Assembly (NCBI GenBank): GCA_020631355.1
Contig: JAHDHL010000006.1
Span: forward strand, 62,001-126,000
From: Saprospiraceae bacterium
GTDB taxonomy: Bacteria; Bacteroidota; Bacteroidia; Chitinophagales; Saprospiraceae
DNA: 64,000 bases
Direction of reading: 5' to 3'
Below are positions 54,884 to 63,402 of the stretch, one piece after another. The position numbers and the translations under genes were made by a program. Each line of letters opens with the position of its first letter. The stretch's first letter is position 1. The notes beneath the pieces are model-generated. The model saw only the letters and a program-made list of their open reading frames with translations. It ran no database searches and had not been told where the DNA came from.

Positions 54884-56509
54884 ATGATACATTCAAACAT
54901 GAGACTAATTCTTCTGTCATTTTCCCTTTTCTTCTTGATTTCCAATATCCAATCCCAAAATGCATCTGATGATTTCGAGGGCAATGGAAACATCAATACG
55001 TGGTATGGTGATGATTGCGCCATGGACAACAACTTTAGCAATCCATACCAACAAGGCGAAAACACTTCTCCTACGGTACTGAGATATCATGATACAGGAG
55101 GACAATATGCCAATGTCAGATTTGATGCTGGCAGTAATTTCGACCTATTGGAGAAGAATACATTTTCCTTGAAAATCTATGTCCCATCCAATGGCATTAC
55201 CGGAACGGCTCCGAATCAGATTTCACTTAAGTTACAGAATAATACCCTAGCAGAACCTTGGCTTACCCAAACCGAAATCATCAAGCCCATTTCTCTTGAT
55301 ACCTGGCAAACCATCACCTTTGACTTTGAACACGACCCTTACATTAACCTGGATGGTGGTTCACCTGCTCCACTCCAACGAAACGACCTGAATCGGGTAG
55401 TCATCCAAATCAATGGGGAAAACAACAATGACCATGTCCTTGCTTTCCTTGACGATATCGACCATTTCGAATCCGAACCAGAACCCTCCATTTTCACAGA
55501 ATTGGTATGGGCCGACGAATTTGATACGGATGGTGCAATTGATGATGGCAAGTGGTTCCCGCAAACTCAGTTACCTGATGGTGGGAGTTGGTTCAATGGT
55601 GAAATCCAACATTATACGGACAGGGAGGAAAATGCAACCGTGGAAGATGGCTTATTGAAAATCATTGCCAGAAAAGAAAACTATACCGACCAAGGGGTTA
55701 CAAAAAGTCATACTTCAGCGAGATTGAATTCAAAATTCGCATTCCAATACGGTCGGGTCGAAATCAGGGCCAAACTCCCAACAGGAGTGGGTACCTGGCC
55801 TGCTATGTGGATGCTAGGTAAGAACATCATTGAAACAGGAGCTTATTGGACCAATGAAGGATTCGGAACTACCTATTGGCCTGCTTGTGGTGAGATTGAC
55901 ATCATGGAACACTGGGGCAATAATCAGAATTATGTGCAGAGTGCCACACATACGCCCTCCAGTTTTGGTGCAACAGTCAATCATGGCGGCCAGTACATCC
56001 CTACGGTTTCTTCAGACTTCCATATTTATGCATTGGAATGGACTGCGGACAAGTTGGTGTTCAGCGTGGATGATGTCATACATTATACCTACGAACCAGA
56101 AGTTCAGAATGCGGATACATGGCCTTTTGATGCAGAACAATATATCCTATTGAATATTGCCATCCAACCCGAGATTGATGCCAGTTTCACCCAGAGTGCA
56201 ATGGAGATTGACTATGTAAGGGTTTATCAGGAGCCTACTTCATCCATTGCACAATGGGAATCTGAGGAACTCACTACGTTTCCCAATCCCGTTGAAGAAT
56301 ATTTGGTTATACAACTCGAAGCTTCCAACAATGCAAATATTCCAATCAGTATTCATGATATGAACGGGAAATTGGTCAGGCAAATCCAAGCCACTCCTTT
56401 CCAACAACAAATCACGATTGAGAACCTGGGTCATCTCCCTACTGGTACTTATAATATTTCATTCGAATACGAACATCGACATTTCCATTCTCAATTCATC
56501 AAGAAATAG
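54884..56509 (+). CDS. GH16 beta-glucanase (laminarinase type) with T9SS sorting domain
   Basis: The 541-residue secreted enzyme has a signal peptide within residues 1-24 (start M1 or M6). An N-terminal CBM-like beta-sandwich (~28-198) is followed by a GH16 domain beginning ELVWADEFDTDGAIDDGKW (~206). The catalytic signature GEIDIMEH has Glu337, Asp339 and Glu342 (nucleophile, assistant, acid). The C-terminal T9SS sorting domain (FPNPVEEYLV...LPTGTYNISF, ~465-541) directs outer-membrane export. The substrate is probably a beta-1,3- or mixed-link glucan such as laminarin; the exact specificity cannot be read from sequence. The GH3 glucosidase at 58626 could complete degradation of the products. 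Confidence 0.95.
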   Translation: MIHSNMRLILLSFSLFFLISNIQSQNASDDFEGNGNINTWYGDDCAMDNNFSNPYQQGENTSPTVLRYHDTGGQYANVRFDAGSNFDLLEKNTFSLKIYVPSNGITGTAPNQISLKLQNNTLAEPWLTQTEIIKPISLDTWQTITFDFEHDPYINLDGGSPAPLQRNDLNRVVIQINGENNNDHVLAFLDDIDHFESEPEPSIFTELVWADEFDTDGAIDDGKWFPQTQLPDGGSWFNGEIQHYTDREENATVEDGLLKIIARKENYTDQGVTKSHTSARLNSKFAFQYGRVEIRAKLPTGVGTWPAMWMLGKNIIETGAYWTNEGFGTTYWPACGEIDIMEHWGNNQNYVQSATHTPSSFGATVNHGGQYIPTVSSDFHIYALEWTADKLVFSVDDVIHYTYEPEVQNADTWPFDAEQYILLNIAIQPEIDASFTQSAMEIDYVRVYQEPTSSIAQWESEELTTFPNPVEEYLVIQLEASNNANIPISIHDMNGKLVRQIQATPFQQQITIENLGHLPTGTYNISFEYEHRHFHSQFIKK

Positions 56510-56658
56510 GAATTCATAATGAAGAAAAGTGAACGTTGGAATCGACTATGATTTGCCATCATCCATCTTCTTGCTATTAGCTATTTGGAACTTAATATCG
56601 CATGCTTTCATTATTCTTGTATCACTGATATTTGACTGAAAACAAAAGCTGTCCAAAT

Positions 56659-57468
56659 ATGAAGAAGATTCGATGGGTCATACAAGAGAATAATTACTCC
56701 GTTAAGGATAGGAATGCCATCATTGATGCTTGTAATGAATTGGGGTATGCGTACCTATTGGTTGAAATCATTCCTTTTTCCAATGAACTTCCCCATATCC
56801 CCTTGGATGATGAATATGAGAATATTTATTACGGTTCCACTACAATGATGGAAAGGACATACCGGGACTTCAAACAACCCAAGGGATTGTTCTTTGACCA
56901 GGATACTTTTCTGATGAGTCGTTACCTTGAAACTTGGGGTCAGCACATGCTATCATCCGAAGCCAAAGTCAGTACATTCGAACAACTTGTCCATCAGGAA
57001 ATCCCCTTGGATAAAATGCTTTTCATTCGTCCCAATGACGATTCCAAATTATTTGAGGGCAAGGTTCTTGAATTTCGAAAAATAAAGGAATGGTATCAAA
57101 ATATCATCGAACAAAAAGTAGAAAAAATAGGTACGGATACCATTGTTCTGGCAGGGCCTGCCTATCAGATTCACAAGGAATGGAGGAACATTGTAGTGGA
57201 TGGAAAAGTCGTGGCTAGTTCCAGTTATCGGAAAGATTTTGAGCCCTATTTTTCTGCAACTGATATCCCCGACCGTATGGTTGAATTCGTTGAGAAACGT
57301 TGCAAGGAATTCATGCCCCATGCTATTTTCGCAATGGATATTGCTTTGTGCGGAACGGAACATGAATATTATATCATTGAATGCGGCTGCGCCAATTCCA
57401 TTGGCTTTTACGAATGTGACATCAAGGAATACGTCCGAAGCATCTCAGCGTTTATTTCTAATTCCTGA
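56659..57468 (+). CDS. ATP-grasp domain protein (DUF4343-like)
   Basis: The product is 269 residues from ATG 56659. TTG at 56632 in the same frame is rejected because it has a weak context and an atypical leader. An ATP-grasp-type C-terminal half is apparent: VLAGPAYQIHKEWRNIVVDGKVVASSSYR (~170-198) and AIFAMDIALCGTEHEYYIIECGCANS (~224-249). The Asp-Ile-Ala and Glu-Cys-Gly-x-x-Asn positions correspond to metal/ATP ligands of the family. The N-terminal half contains a Rossmann-like start (RWVIQENNYSVKDRNAIIDACNELG). Proteins of this kind ligate a carboxylate to an amine. Substrate unknown. Confidence 0.85.
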   Translation: MKKIRWVIQENNYSVKDRNAIIDACNELGYAYLLVEIIPFSNELPHIPLDDEYENIYYGSTTMMERTYRDFKQPKGLFFDQDTFLMSRYLETWGQHMLSSEAKVSTFEQLVHQEIPLDKMLFIRPNDDSKLFEGKVLEFRKIKEWYQNIIEQKVEKIGTDTIVLAGPAYQIHKEWRNIVVDGKVVASSSYRKDFEPYFSATDIPDRMVEFVEKRCKEFMPHAIFAMDIALCGTEHEYYIIECGCANSIGFYECDIKEYVRSISAFISNS

Positions 57469-57610
57469 ATTGTTCATACAGATATATTCTGATTCGTTTT
57501 TTTTCAAAAAATTTGATAAATTTAGATTCACTCTTCTTATCTAGCTACAAAAAGTACTTTTTGGGCCTCCAGCCCTATTTCCTATTTTATCAAATTGAAA
57601 AATTAACAAA

Positions 57611-58090
57611 ATGAGTCGATTGCACTATGAAAATCACTCAGACGATTCGTCTGGAACGATTACAAAGAATTTCCAAGTCAAGGATGGTAATGTACCCACT
57701 CCACCCGCAAACAATTCCAATACAGGAGCGACAGGGCAATACCTGACAAAAATCGCCAAACTCGTTCCTGCGGAAATCATTGCGGGATATTTGGCCATGT
57801 TTGGATTCGTACCTATGATTAGTACGGAAACAAGTGCCAAATCCATTGCGGGATGGGTTATTTTTGGTATTTGCCTGATACTGACTCCTGTTTATCTTAA
57901 TTCCCAGGCAGAGGATGGAAAACCCAAGGTCATGCACCTTGCCGTTTCTACTGTTGCATTCGTAATCTGGGCTTATGTCACAACGGGAAAAGAATTATTC
58001 ATCGGTACCGATTTGTATAATGCTGCCGTGGGTTCCATTATCATGATTGGATTCAGTATGGTCAGCGGAATGATCAAATACCAAAAATAG
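57611..58090 (+). CDS. Hypothetical four-helix membrane protein
   Basis: The 159-residue protein has a ~40-residue hydrophilic N-terminus (Asn/Thr/Gly-rich, VPTPPANNSNTG) followed by four helices at about 53-70, 80-97, 111-127 and 137-155, with QYLTKIAKLVPAEIIAGYLA before helix 1. No family was recognised. It is preceded by an AT-rich stretch with a 14-base perfect palindrome AAAAAGTACTTTTT (57549-57562). A bidirectional terminator at 58111-58147 follows. It is monocistronic, 142 bases after the ATP-grasp gene. Confidence 0.75.
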   Translation: MSRLHYENHSDDSSGTITKNFQVKDGNVPTPPANNSNTGATGQYLTKIAKLVPAEIIAGYLAMFGFVPMISTETSAKSIAGWVIFGICLILTPVYLNSQAEDGKPKVMHLAVSTVAFVIWAYVTTGKELFIGTDLYNAAVGSIIMIGFSMVSGMIKYQK

Positions 58091-58110
58091 AAGCCATTCG
58101 ATTCTAATTA

Positions 58111-58147
58111 AAAAATGCCTTTGTCGTACCTGAACAAAGGCATTTTT
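58111..58147. terminator. Bidirectional terminator between convergent genes
   Basis: A 14-bp perfect stem (58111-58124 with 58134-58147, loop of 9) has A-rich and T-rich outer ends. It lies between the membrane protein gene (plus) and the ankyrin gene (minus). Confidence 0.85.
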
Positions 58148-58154
58148 CATTCCA

Positions 58155-58454
58155 CTATTTCTTATTGATATATTCCAATATTAATGCCTCTGCCTGCTTG
58201 TTCCTTTTCAAGCGGGCTACGGACAAGGGGGTATCTCCCTCAAAGTCTTCCACTACTTCCGGATTGGCTCCATTTTCCAATAAGAACCGGGTAATATCCA
58301 AATGATTGAAACGAATACTTTCCACCAAGGCGGAAGCCATATATTCGGGATGCTGATAATTCGGATCGATGCCTTGATTCAGATAAAATTCCACCAAACC
58401 CAAATCACCCTCCTGTACTCCCTTGAACATTGCTTTCCAGTCTCCTCCTGACAT
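58155..58454 (-). CDS. Ankyrin-repeat protein
   Basis: The 99-residue protein has about two and a half ankyrin repeats: WKAMFKGVQEGDLGLVEFYLNQGIDPNYQHP (~7-37), MASALVESIRFNHLDITRFLLENGANPEVVED, and GDTPLSVARLKRNKQAEALILEYINKK. There is no signal peptide, so it is likely a cytosolic protein-binding module. It may be a small partner or inhibitor; no obvious binding target is adjacent. It is transcribed alone and convergent with the membrane protein gene, sharing the terminator 58111-58147. Confidence 0.88.
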   Translation of the reverse strand: MSGGDWKAMFKGVQEGDLGLVEFYLNQGIDPNYQHPEYMASALVESIRFNHLDITRFLLENGANPEVVEDFEGDTPLSVARLKRNKQAEALILEYINKK

Positions 58455-58625
58455 ATATTGATTTTTTATGAGGACATATTGTAATTGAACAATAATCCTT
58501 ATTTTTTATTTTGGGATTTAGAGTGGGTTCAGATTTTATCGTCTGAATACCGAACACACTACAAGCATGGTCGATTCCTCAATATTCCCAATTTGAGAAT
58601 TGAATATAATTAGTCCTTATCCATT

Positions 58626-60884
58626 ATGAAAAAATTCATTAGAAAATTGATGATATTCCTTTGTGTATCCTTACTGGTTCTCTTTATTTCTTCCTGTTTC
58701 ATCTATCATAACAGTGTTCATTACAAGACCTATCCCCTAAAGGTGAATACAAAGAAATTTCCCCATCTCAATGAGAATGTCGAAATGGACTCCTTGGTTC
58801 AATCATTCATCAGTCAAATGACACTCAAGGATAAGGTCAGTCAATTGTATGGAGAAAAACCCTTTCGGTTCTATCCCAAATTCCTGATTAATTTCTTTAT
58901 TAAAAAAAGGTTTCCTCATGTTTACGTCGGGAGGAATAAGCAACTGGGAATTCCACCTTGGGTCTTATCGGATGGACCAAGGGGAGCCAGGGTCATGAGA
59001 AGTGATATCAAGGCTGTCACCACATTCCCCGTAGCCATGGCCCGAGGTGCGAGTTGGGATGTTGATTTGGAATATCGCATTAATGATGTCATTGCCAAGG
59101 AAATGAGAGCGAACCAAACCAATTATGCAGCTACGCCCTGTATCAATTTACTGCGTCATCCTGCTTGGGGTCGGGCACAGGAAACATACGGGGAAGACCC
59201 TTGGTTATTGGGAGAATTCGGCCTTGCAGCCGTCAAAGCCATAGAACAAAATAATGTCATGGCTTGTCCCAAGCATTTCGCACTGAATAGTATAGAAAAT
59301 TCCAGATGGGTGGTCAATGTGGAACTGGAAGAAAGGGCATTGAGGGAGGTATATCTTCCTCATTTCAAAAAGGTCATACAGGAGGGACAACCAGCTTCCC
59401 TTATGAGTGCCTACAATCAATTCAGAGGAGAACATTGCGGTAGCAACCATGAATTACTCACACAAATCCTCAGGGAAGAATGGGGCTTCGAGGGTTTTGT
59501 CAGTACGGATTGGATTTATGGATTGTATGACGGTATCGGAGGTGTGCAGGCAGGATTGGATGTCGAAATGCCCGTTCAGAATGCATATGCCTACAAAACG
59601 ATTAAAAAGGGAATTGAAAATGGCGAAATAACAGAAAAACAAATTGACCAATTGGTAGAAAGGATATTGAAAACAAGATTAAAATATGCCATAATCCAAG
59701 ATGATGACCAATTTCCGAAAGAATTAATCCTATCAAAGGAACATATCGTATTGGCGCGTGAAGCAGCCGAAAAAAGCATGGTACTAATCAAGAATGAAAA
59801 TGTACTTCCATTCACCCAAAATTCCAATAAGAAAATAGCCGTGATTGGAAGATTGGCAGACTTGGAACAAACAGGTGACCATGGAAGTAGTAACTGCACC
59901 CCACCCTATGTCATTACTCCCTATCAAGGCTTGGTTAATTTCCATCAACAACTGGGTAATGAGGTCATTTATAACGACGGAACAAATCTGGCCGAAGCCA
60001 AACAATTGGCTACCGAAGCTGATGAAGTCATTATTGTAGTGGGATATACATTCAAGGAGGAAGGAGAATATATCATCATGAATAAAAACAAGATGAAAGC
60101 ATCCGCAGAAGCTGGAAAACTTGTAGGAAAAAAAGGAACGGGAGGAGACCGTGAAGATTTGAAATTGTTAGCAGAGGATGAAGCATTAATTCTCGCCTTG
60201 GCAGATAAAAACGAAAAGACCGTCGTGGTTTATTCAGGAGGAAGTGCCATAGATTTATCCAATTGGCATGATGAAGTCCCTGCTATTCTTTTTTCATGGT
60301 ATGCAGGAATGGAGGGTGGAAATGCCTTGGCACATCTTCTTTATGGCACCCGGAATCCAAGTGGAAAATTACCATTCAGTATCGCTAGGAAATCTGGTGA
60401 TTATCCTTATTTCAATGCTTTCACCAAGGAGATAACCTATGGATATTATCATGGCTATACCCTTTTCGAAAAAGAAAAAAAGGAAGTACTTTATCCTTTT
60501 GGACACGGATTGAGCTATACGGAATTCGAATACTCCAATCTGAAAACAAACAGTGGAATTATCCATCCTGACAGCACCTTGAAAATCCAAGTGGACATTA
60601 GGAATACAGGTGAGGTACAAGGAGCTGAAATCGTACAATTATACATTGGTTTTTCCGAATCCGAAGTTGACCGTCCGATTAAATTACTTCGGGCATTCGA
60701 CAAGATTACCTTGGAACCACAAGCATCCAAAACAGTCTTTTTTGATATCCACCCAAGGGATTTGGCATGGTACAACCCCAAACAAAAAGCATGGGAGATA
60801 GAAATGATGACTTATGAATTGTTTGTTGGTGGTAGTTCCAGAAATAATGACCTACTCCAATCATCATTTGAAATCAGGGAATAA
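58626..60884 (+). CDS. GH3 beta-glucosidase (lipoprotein)
   Basis: The 752-residue exported glycoside hydrolase has a lipobox at Cys24 (FISSC). The N-terminal GH3 TIM-barrel carries the catalytic nucleophile Asp295 in GFVSTDWIYGLYDG. The motif LSDGPRGARVMR (~117-128) and CPKHFALNSIENSRW (KHF(x)xxx signature) are typical. The second domain is an alpha/beta sandwich with the general-acid region (~430-620; GGDREDLKLL...), and a fibronectin type III-like domain closes the protein (~650-752, TEFEYSNLK...). It probably hydrolyses beta-linked gluco-oligosaccharides. It may work with the GH16 enzyme. Confidence 0.96.
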   Translation: MKKFIRKLMIFLCVSLLVLFISSCFIYHNSVHYKTYPLKVNTKKFPHLNENVEMDSLVQSFISQMTLKDKVSQLYGEKPFRFYPKFLINFFIKKRFPHVYVGRNKQLGIPPWVLSDGPRGARVMRSDIKAVTTFPVAMARGASWDVDLEYRINDVIAKEMRANQTNYAATPCINLLRHPAWGRAQETYGEDPWLLGEFGLAAVKAIEQNNVMACPKHFALNSIENSRWVVNVELEERALREVYLPHFKKVIQEGQPASLMSAYNQFRGEHCGSNHELLTQILREEWGFEGFVSTDWIYGLYDGIGGVQAGLDVEMPVQNAYAYKTIKKGIENGEITEKQIDQLVERILKTRLKYAIIQDDDQFPKELILSKEHIVLAREAAEKSMVLIKNENVLPFTQNSNKKIAVIGRLADLEQTGDHGSSNCTPPYVITPYQGLVNFHQQLGNEVIYNDGTNLAEAKQLATEADEVIIVVGYTFKEEGEYIIMNKNKMKASAEAGKLVGKKGTGGDREDLKLLAEDEALILALADKNEKTVVVYSGGSAIDLSNWHDEVPAILFSWYAGMEGGNALAHLLYGTRNPSGKLPFSIARKSGDYPYFNAFTKEITYGYYHGYTLFEKEKKEVLYPFGHGLSYTEFEYSNLKTNSGIIHPDSTLKIQVDIRNTGEVQGAEIVQLYIGFSESEVDRPIKLLRAFDKITLEPQASKTVFFDIHPRDLAWYNPKQKAWEIEMMTYELFVGGSSRNNDLLQSSFEIRE

Positions 60885-60932
60885 TGATGATGCAACAAAT
60901 TATAATAATCGCTGTTGTGTCCTTGAAATCCA

Positions 60933-61538
60933 ATGTCCATGCAAAATACTATCCTTTCACACTTAAAACAGGATACCACACTATCGGGAATCATTTCCCA
61001 GGTTTCATTTCCCGTACTAAAATCCACCGGAAATATTTTCCATGACCTGATGAGTTGTATCATCGAACAACAAATCCATTATCGAAGTACGAAGAAAATA
61101 TTCTCCAAGGCTTTGGAAAAAGCAGGTATTCATCTATTGACCTTGGATAATTTTGATGCGTTTGAAGAAAAGGGGCTAGTTGACATTAAAATGTCCGCTA
61201 AGAAATACGAGACCCTTGAAAGAACCATCACATTTTTCTCTGAAAATAAAATAGATTGGCAGCAATTGAGTGATGATGATGTCCGTTCCACATTCAAACA
61301 AATCAAGGGAATCGGTCCCTGGACCATAGATATGCTATTATTATATAATCTGGGGCGAAAAGATATCTTTCCCGCAGATGATTACCATCTTAAATTAATA
61401 TTGAATAAATTATATGACGTAGATACTTCCGCAAGAATCAAGGCGCAGCATAAGGCCATTGCTGAATCATGGTCACCCTACCGTTCTTATGCCACCATTT
61501 ATTTATTAGAATACAAAAAACTACTTCGTAAAAAATAG
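60933..61538 (+). CDS. DNA-3-methyladenine glycosylase (AlkA/HhH-GPD type)
   Basis: This 201-residue base-excision enzyme releases alkylated purines from DNA. The helix-hairpin-helix IKGIGPWTIDMLLLYNL (124-140) and the catalytic Asp region FPADDYHLK (Asp149/Asp150) match the AlkA type, as does IEQQIHYRSTKKIF (~43-56). It has no N-terminal TBP-like domain of the longer E. coli AlkA; the short form is common. It is separated by 48 bases from the GH3 gene and may be co-transcribed. Confidence 0.93.
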   Translation: MSMQNTILSHLKQDTTLSGIISQVSFPVLKSTGNIFHDLMSCIIEQQIHYRSTKKIFSKALEKAGIHLLTLDNFDAFEEKGLVDIKMSAKKYETLERTITFFSENKIDWQQLSDDDVRSTFKQIKGIGPWTIDMLLLYNLGRKDIFPADDYHLKLILNKLYDVDTSARIKAQHKAIAESWSPYRSYATIYLLEYKKLLRKK

Positions 61539-61595
61539 GTTCGATTCATCAAGGTATCCAATCCTTTATCCGAAAACTTTGATTATTTTTCCTAA

Positions 61596-62750
61596 GTGAA
61601 AAAATATATCTTATATATCGTAGGCATTGTACTCTTTTTATTCTCGATAGGATGGTATTTCTTATTTTTTGAATGGGAGAACAGTGATCAGGGTGCTACC
61701 GTCATCGCCAACTCTGATGTTCATTCATTTATTTACCATAAGATTCCATCCCTTTCCGTCTTAGGACAATACCATCAGGAAAAAGGATTCAACAGACTCG
61801 AACAACAATCCCAAGGAAAAGTCAGACCTAAGGTATGGCAATTGAGTCAGCATTCGGCTGGTCTTAGTATTCGTTTCCAATCCGATTCACCATACATCGC
61901 TGCAAACTGGTCCCTTGAACGGGAAAGGCACATGCGGAATATGACTGATATTGCAACCAGTGGATTGGATTTATATATCAGAAAAGACAGTAGTTGGAAA
62001 TATGTTGCATCAGCTATTCCGAATGATTTGCATAATCATCAAATTCTGACCCATAACCTGAGTAACAGTCCGCAAGAATACCTTTTGTATTTGCCACTAT
62101 ATAATGATATCACTGATTTGGAAATTGGGGTTTTGCCCGAAAGCAACCTAAGTTTCGAAAAAAAGGAAGAGGATGTACTACCCATCGTTATTTATGGAAC
62201 TTCCATCACGCAAGGAGCGAGTGCTTCCAGACCCGGACTTGCCTATCCATCCATTCTCTCAAGAACATTGGGGAAAGAAATCATCAATCTGGGATTTTCG
62301 GGTAATGGTCGCATGGAAATGGAATTAGCTGAAGTCATCTGTGGCATTCCCAATCAACTCATCATTATTGATTGTACACCTAATATGAGCCCAGTGGATA
62401 TCAGTACCTATGCCAGTTCGTTCATCAATCAAATCAGGGATTGTCATCCTGACATTCCCATTCTCATTATTGAGAATATCCCTAATGCATCCGCACCTTG
62501 GAACCATGAGGATGCTGAAACTTGGGGCAGTCAGACATTTGAGATGCAACAGACCCGAACCATTAGGGAAATCTTCCTACAACTACAGAACAAGGGTATG
62601 GAGGACATGCACTATCTTTCTTCAGATGGGCTCATCGGAAATGATACGGAGGCTACGATTGATGGCATCCATCCCAATGATATCGGTATGATGCGCATTG
62701 CCAACCAACTGGAACCTGTCATTCGGTCCATATTAGCTGAGTCTGAGTAG
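61596..62750 (+). CDS. SGNH/GDSL esterase with GxDLY N-terminal domain
   Basis: The 384-residue exported enzyme (GTG start, one N-terminal membrane anchor ~4-24) has an N-terminal beta-sandwich (~60-165) with GLDLY at 123-127 and a C-terminal SGNH domain. This has YGTSITQGASASRPG (nucleophile Ser203), INLGFSGNGRMEMELAEVI (~230-248) and the His/Asp pair DGIHPNDIGM (Asp356, His359). The combination is that of the GxDLY bacterial esterases that deacylate sugars or polysaccharides. Neighbouring glycosidase genes support a polysaccharide-acetyl target; this is inference. Confidence 0.92.
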   Translation: MKKYILYIVGIVLFLFSIGWYFLFFEWENSDQGATVIANSDVHSFIYHKIPSLSVLGQYHQEKGFNRLEQQSQGKVRPKVWQLSQHSAGLSIRFQSDSPYIAANWSLERERHMRNMTDIATSGLDLYIRKDSSWKYVASAIPNDLHNHQILTHNLSNSPQEYLLYLPLYNDITDLEIGVLPESNLSFEKKEEDVLPIVIYGTSITQGASASRPGLAYPSILSRTLGKEIINLGFSGNGRMEMELAEVICGIPNQLIIIDCTPNMSPVDISTYASSFINQIRDCHPDIPILIIENIPNASAPWNHEDAETWGSQTFEMQQTRTIREIFLQLQNKGMEDMHYLSSDGLIGNDTEATIDGIHPNDIGMMRIANQLEPVIRSILAESE

Positions 62751-62771
62751 GACTAGGCCATGGGGCTACCC

Positions 62772-62805
62772 AAAACAAAAAGCAGGTGGTACGCCAACCA
62801 CCTGC
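62772..62805 (-). terminator. Terminator of the small exported protein gene
   Basis: On the minus strand a 9-bp stem GCAGGTGGT / ACCACCTGC (loop of 6) is followed by TTTTTGTTTT. Its position is ~45 bases after the stop at 62849. Confidence 0.75.
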
Positions 62806-62848
62806 CAACAGAACTGCAATAAAAATATCAATACGGTATGAATTACTT

Positions 62849-63202
62849 TTATGCCTTGAATTTCTTCTGGAAATTCACCTTGATGTTATAGGTTTTTCCA
62901 ACTTCGATGCTTGCGGATTGGAATGACTTGTAGTTCAAACGGGATTTGATGAACAAATCGAATGCCCTATCTTCCGCACTAGTGCTCAGGACGATGAATT
63001 CGTTGTTTTTGTTCACCATGAACTCAATGTAGACCTTGGATTCGTCTCCATCAAAATATTCGTCGCAATCATCGGTTAATTCCTGTTGTACAAATGTACT
63101 TACGGACTTGGCCGTTGGTTCCTTACCCAATTCGTTTCCTGCATAAGTTACTGTACTTAAACCGATTAGCATCGCTACGAACAACAATTTGAATGATTTC
63201 AT
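62849..63202 (-). CDS. Small exported protein
   Basis: The 117-residue protein has a signal peptide (~1-21, ending TYAGN). The mature part is a small alpha/beta fold: TFVQQELTDDCDEYFDGDESKVYIEFMVNKNNEFIVLST (~37-75) and RAFDLFIKSRLNYKSFQSASIEVGKTYNIKVNFQKKFKA. The pattern (strand, hairpin 'NKNNEF', then helix and strands) recalls the periplasmic C-terminal domain of TonB-like proteins. That is inference; no TonB motif is certain. One Cys only (C46). It is monocistronic with its terminator at 62772-62805. Confidence 0.8.
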   Translation of the reverse strand: MKSFKLLFVAMLIGLSTVTYAGNELGKEPTAKSVSTFVQQELTDDCDEYFDGDESKVYIEFMVNKNNEFIVLSTSAEDRAFDLFIKSRLNYKSFQSASIEVGKTYNIKVNFQKKFKA

Positions 63203-63402
63203 TTTAAAGAGTTTTATTAAGATTGATCAAATGATTTACACTTATAAAGAACATTAAAACACCTCGAAGGACGCCTCAAAAGCATTGAGTTTCTACGAAT
63301 GAATCCATAGTTCGTACCAAGGGATTGAAAAATCGGACATACTGTCAAATTCTATCGTTTTTGTATCTTGTGGGTAAAAAGAGGAGCTTAAATTAATCGA
63401 GG

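Noticed and set aside
57549-57562. Perfect 14-base palindrome AAAAAGTACTTTTT
   Set aside because: No loop, so it is not a good terminator, and no repeat of it was noticed elsewhere. Likely chance in AT-rich DNA.
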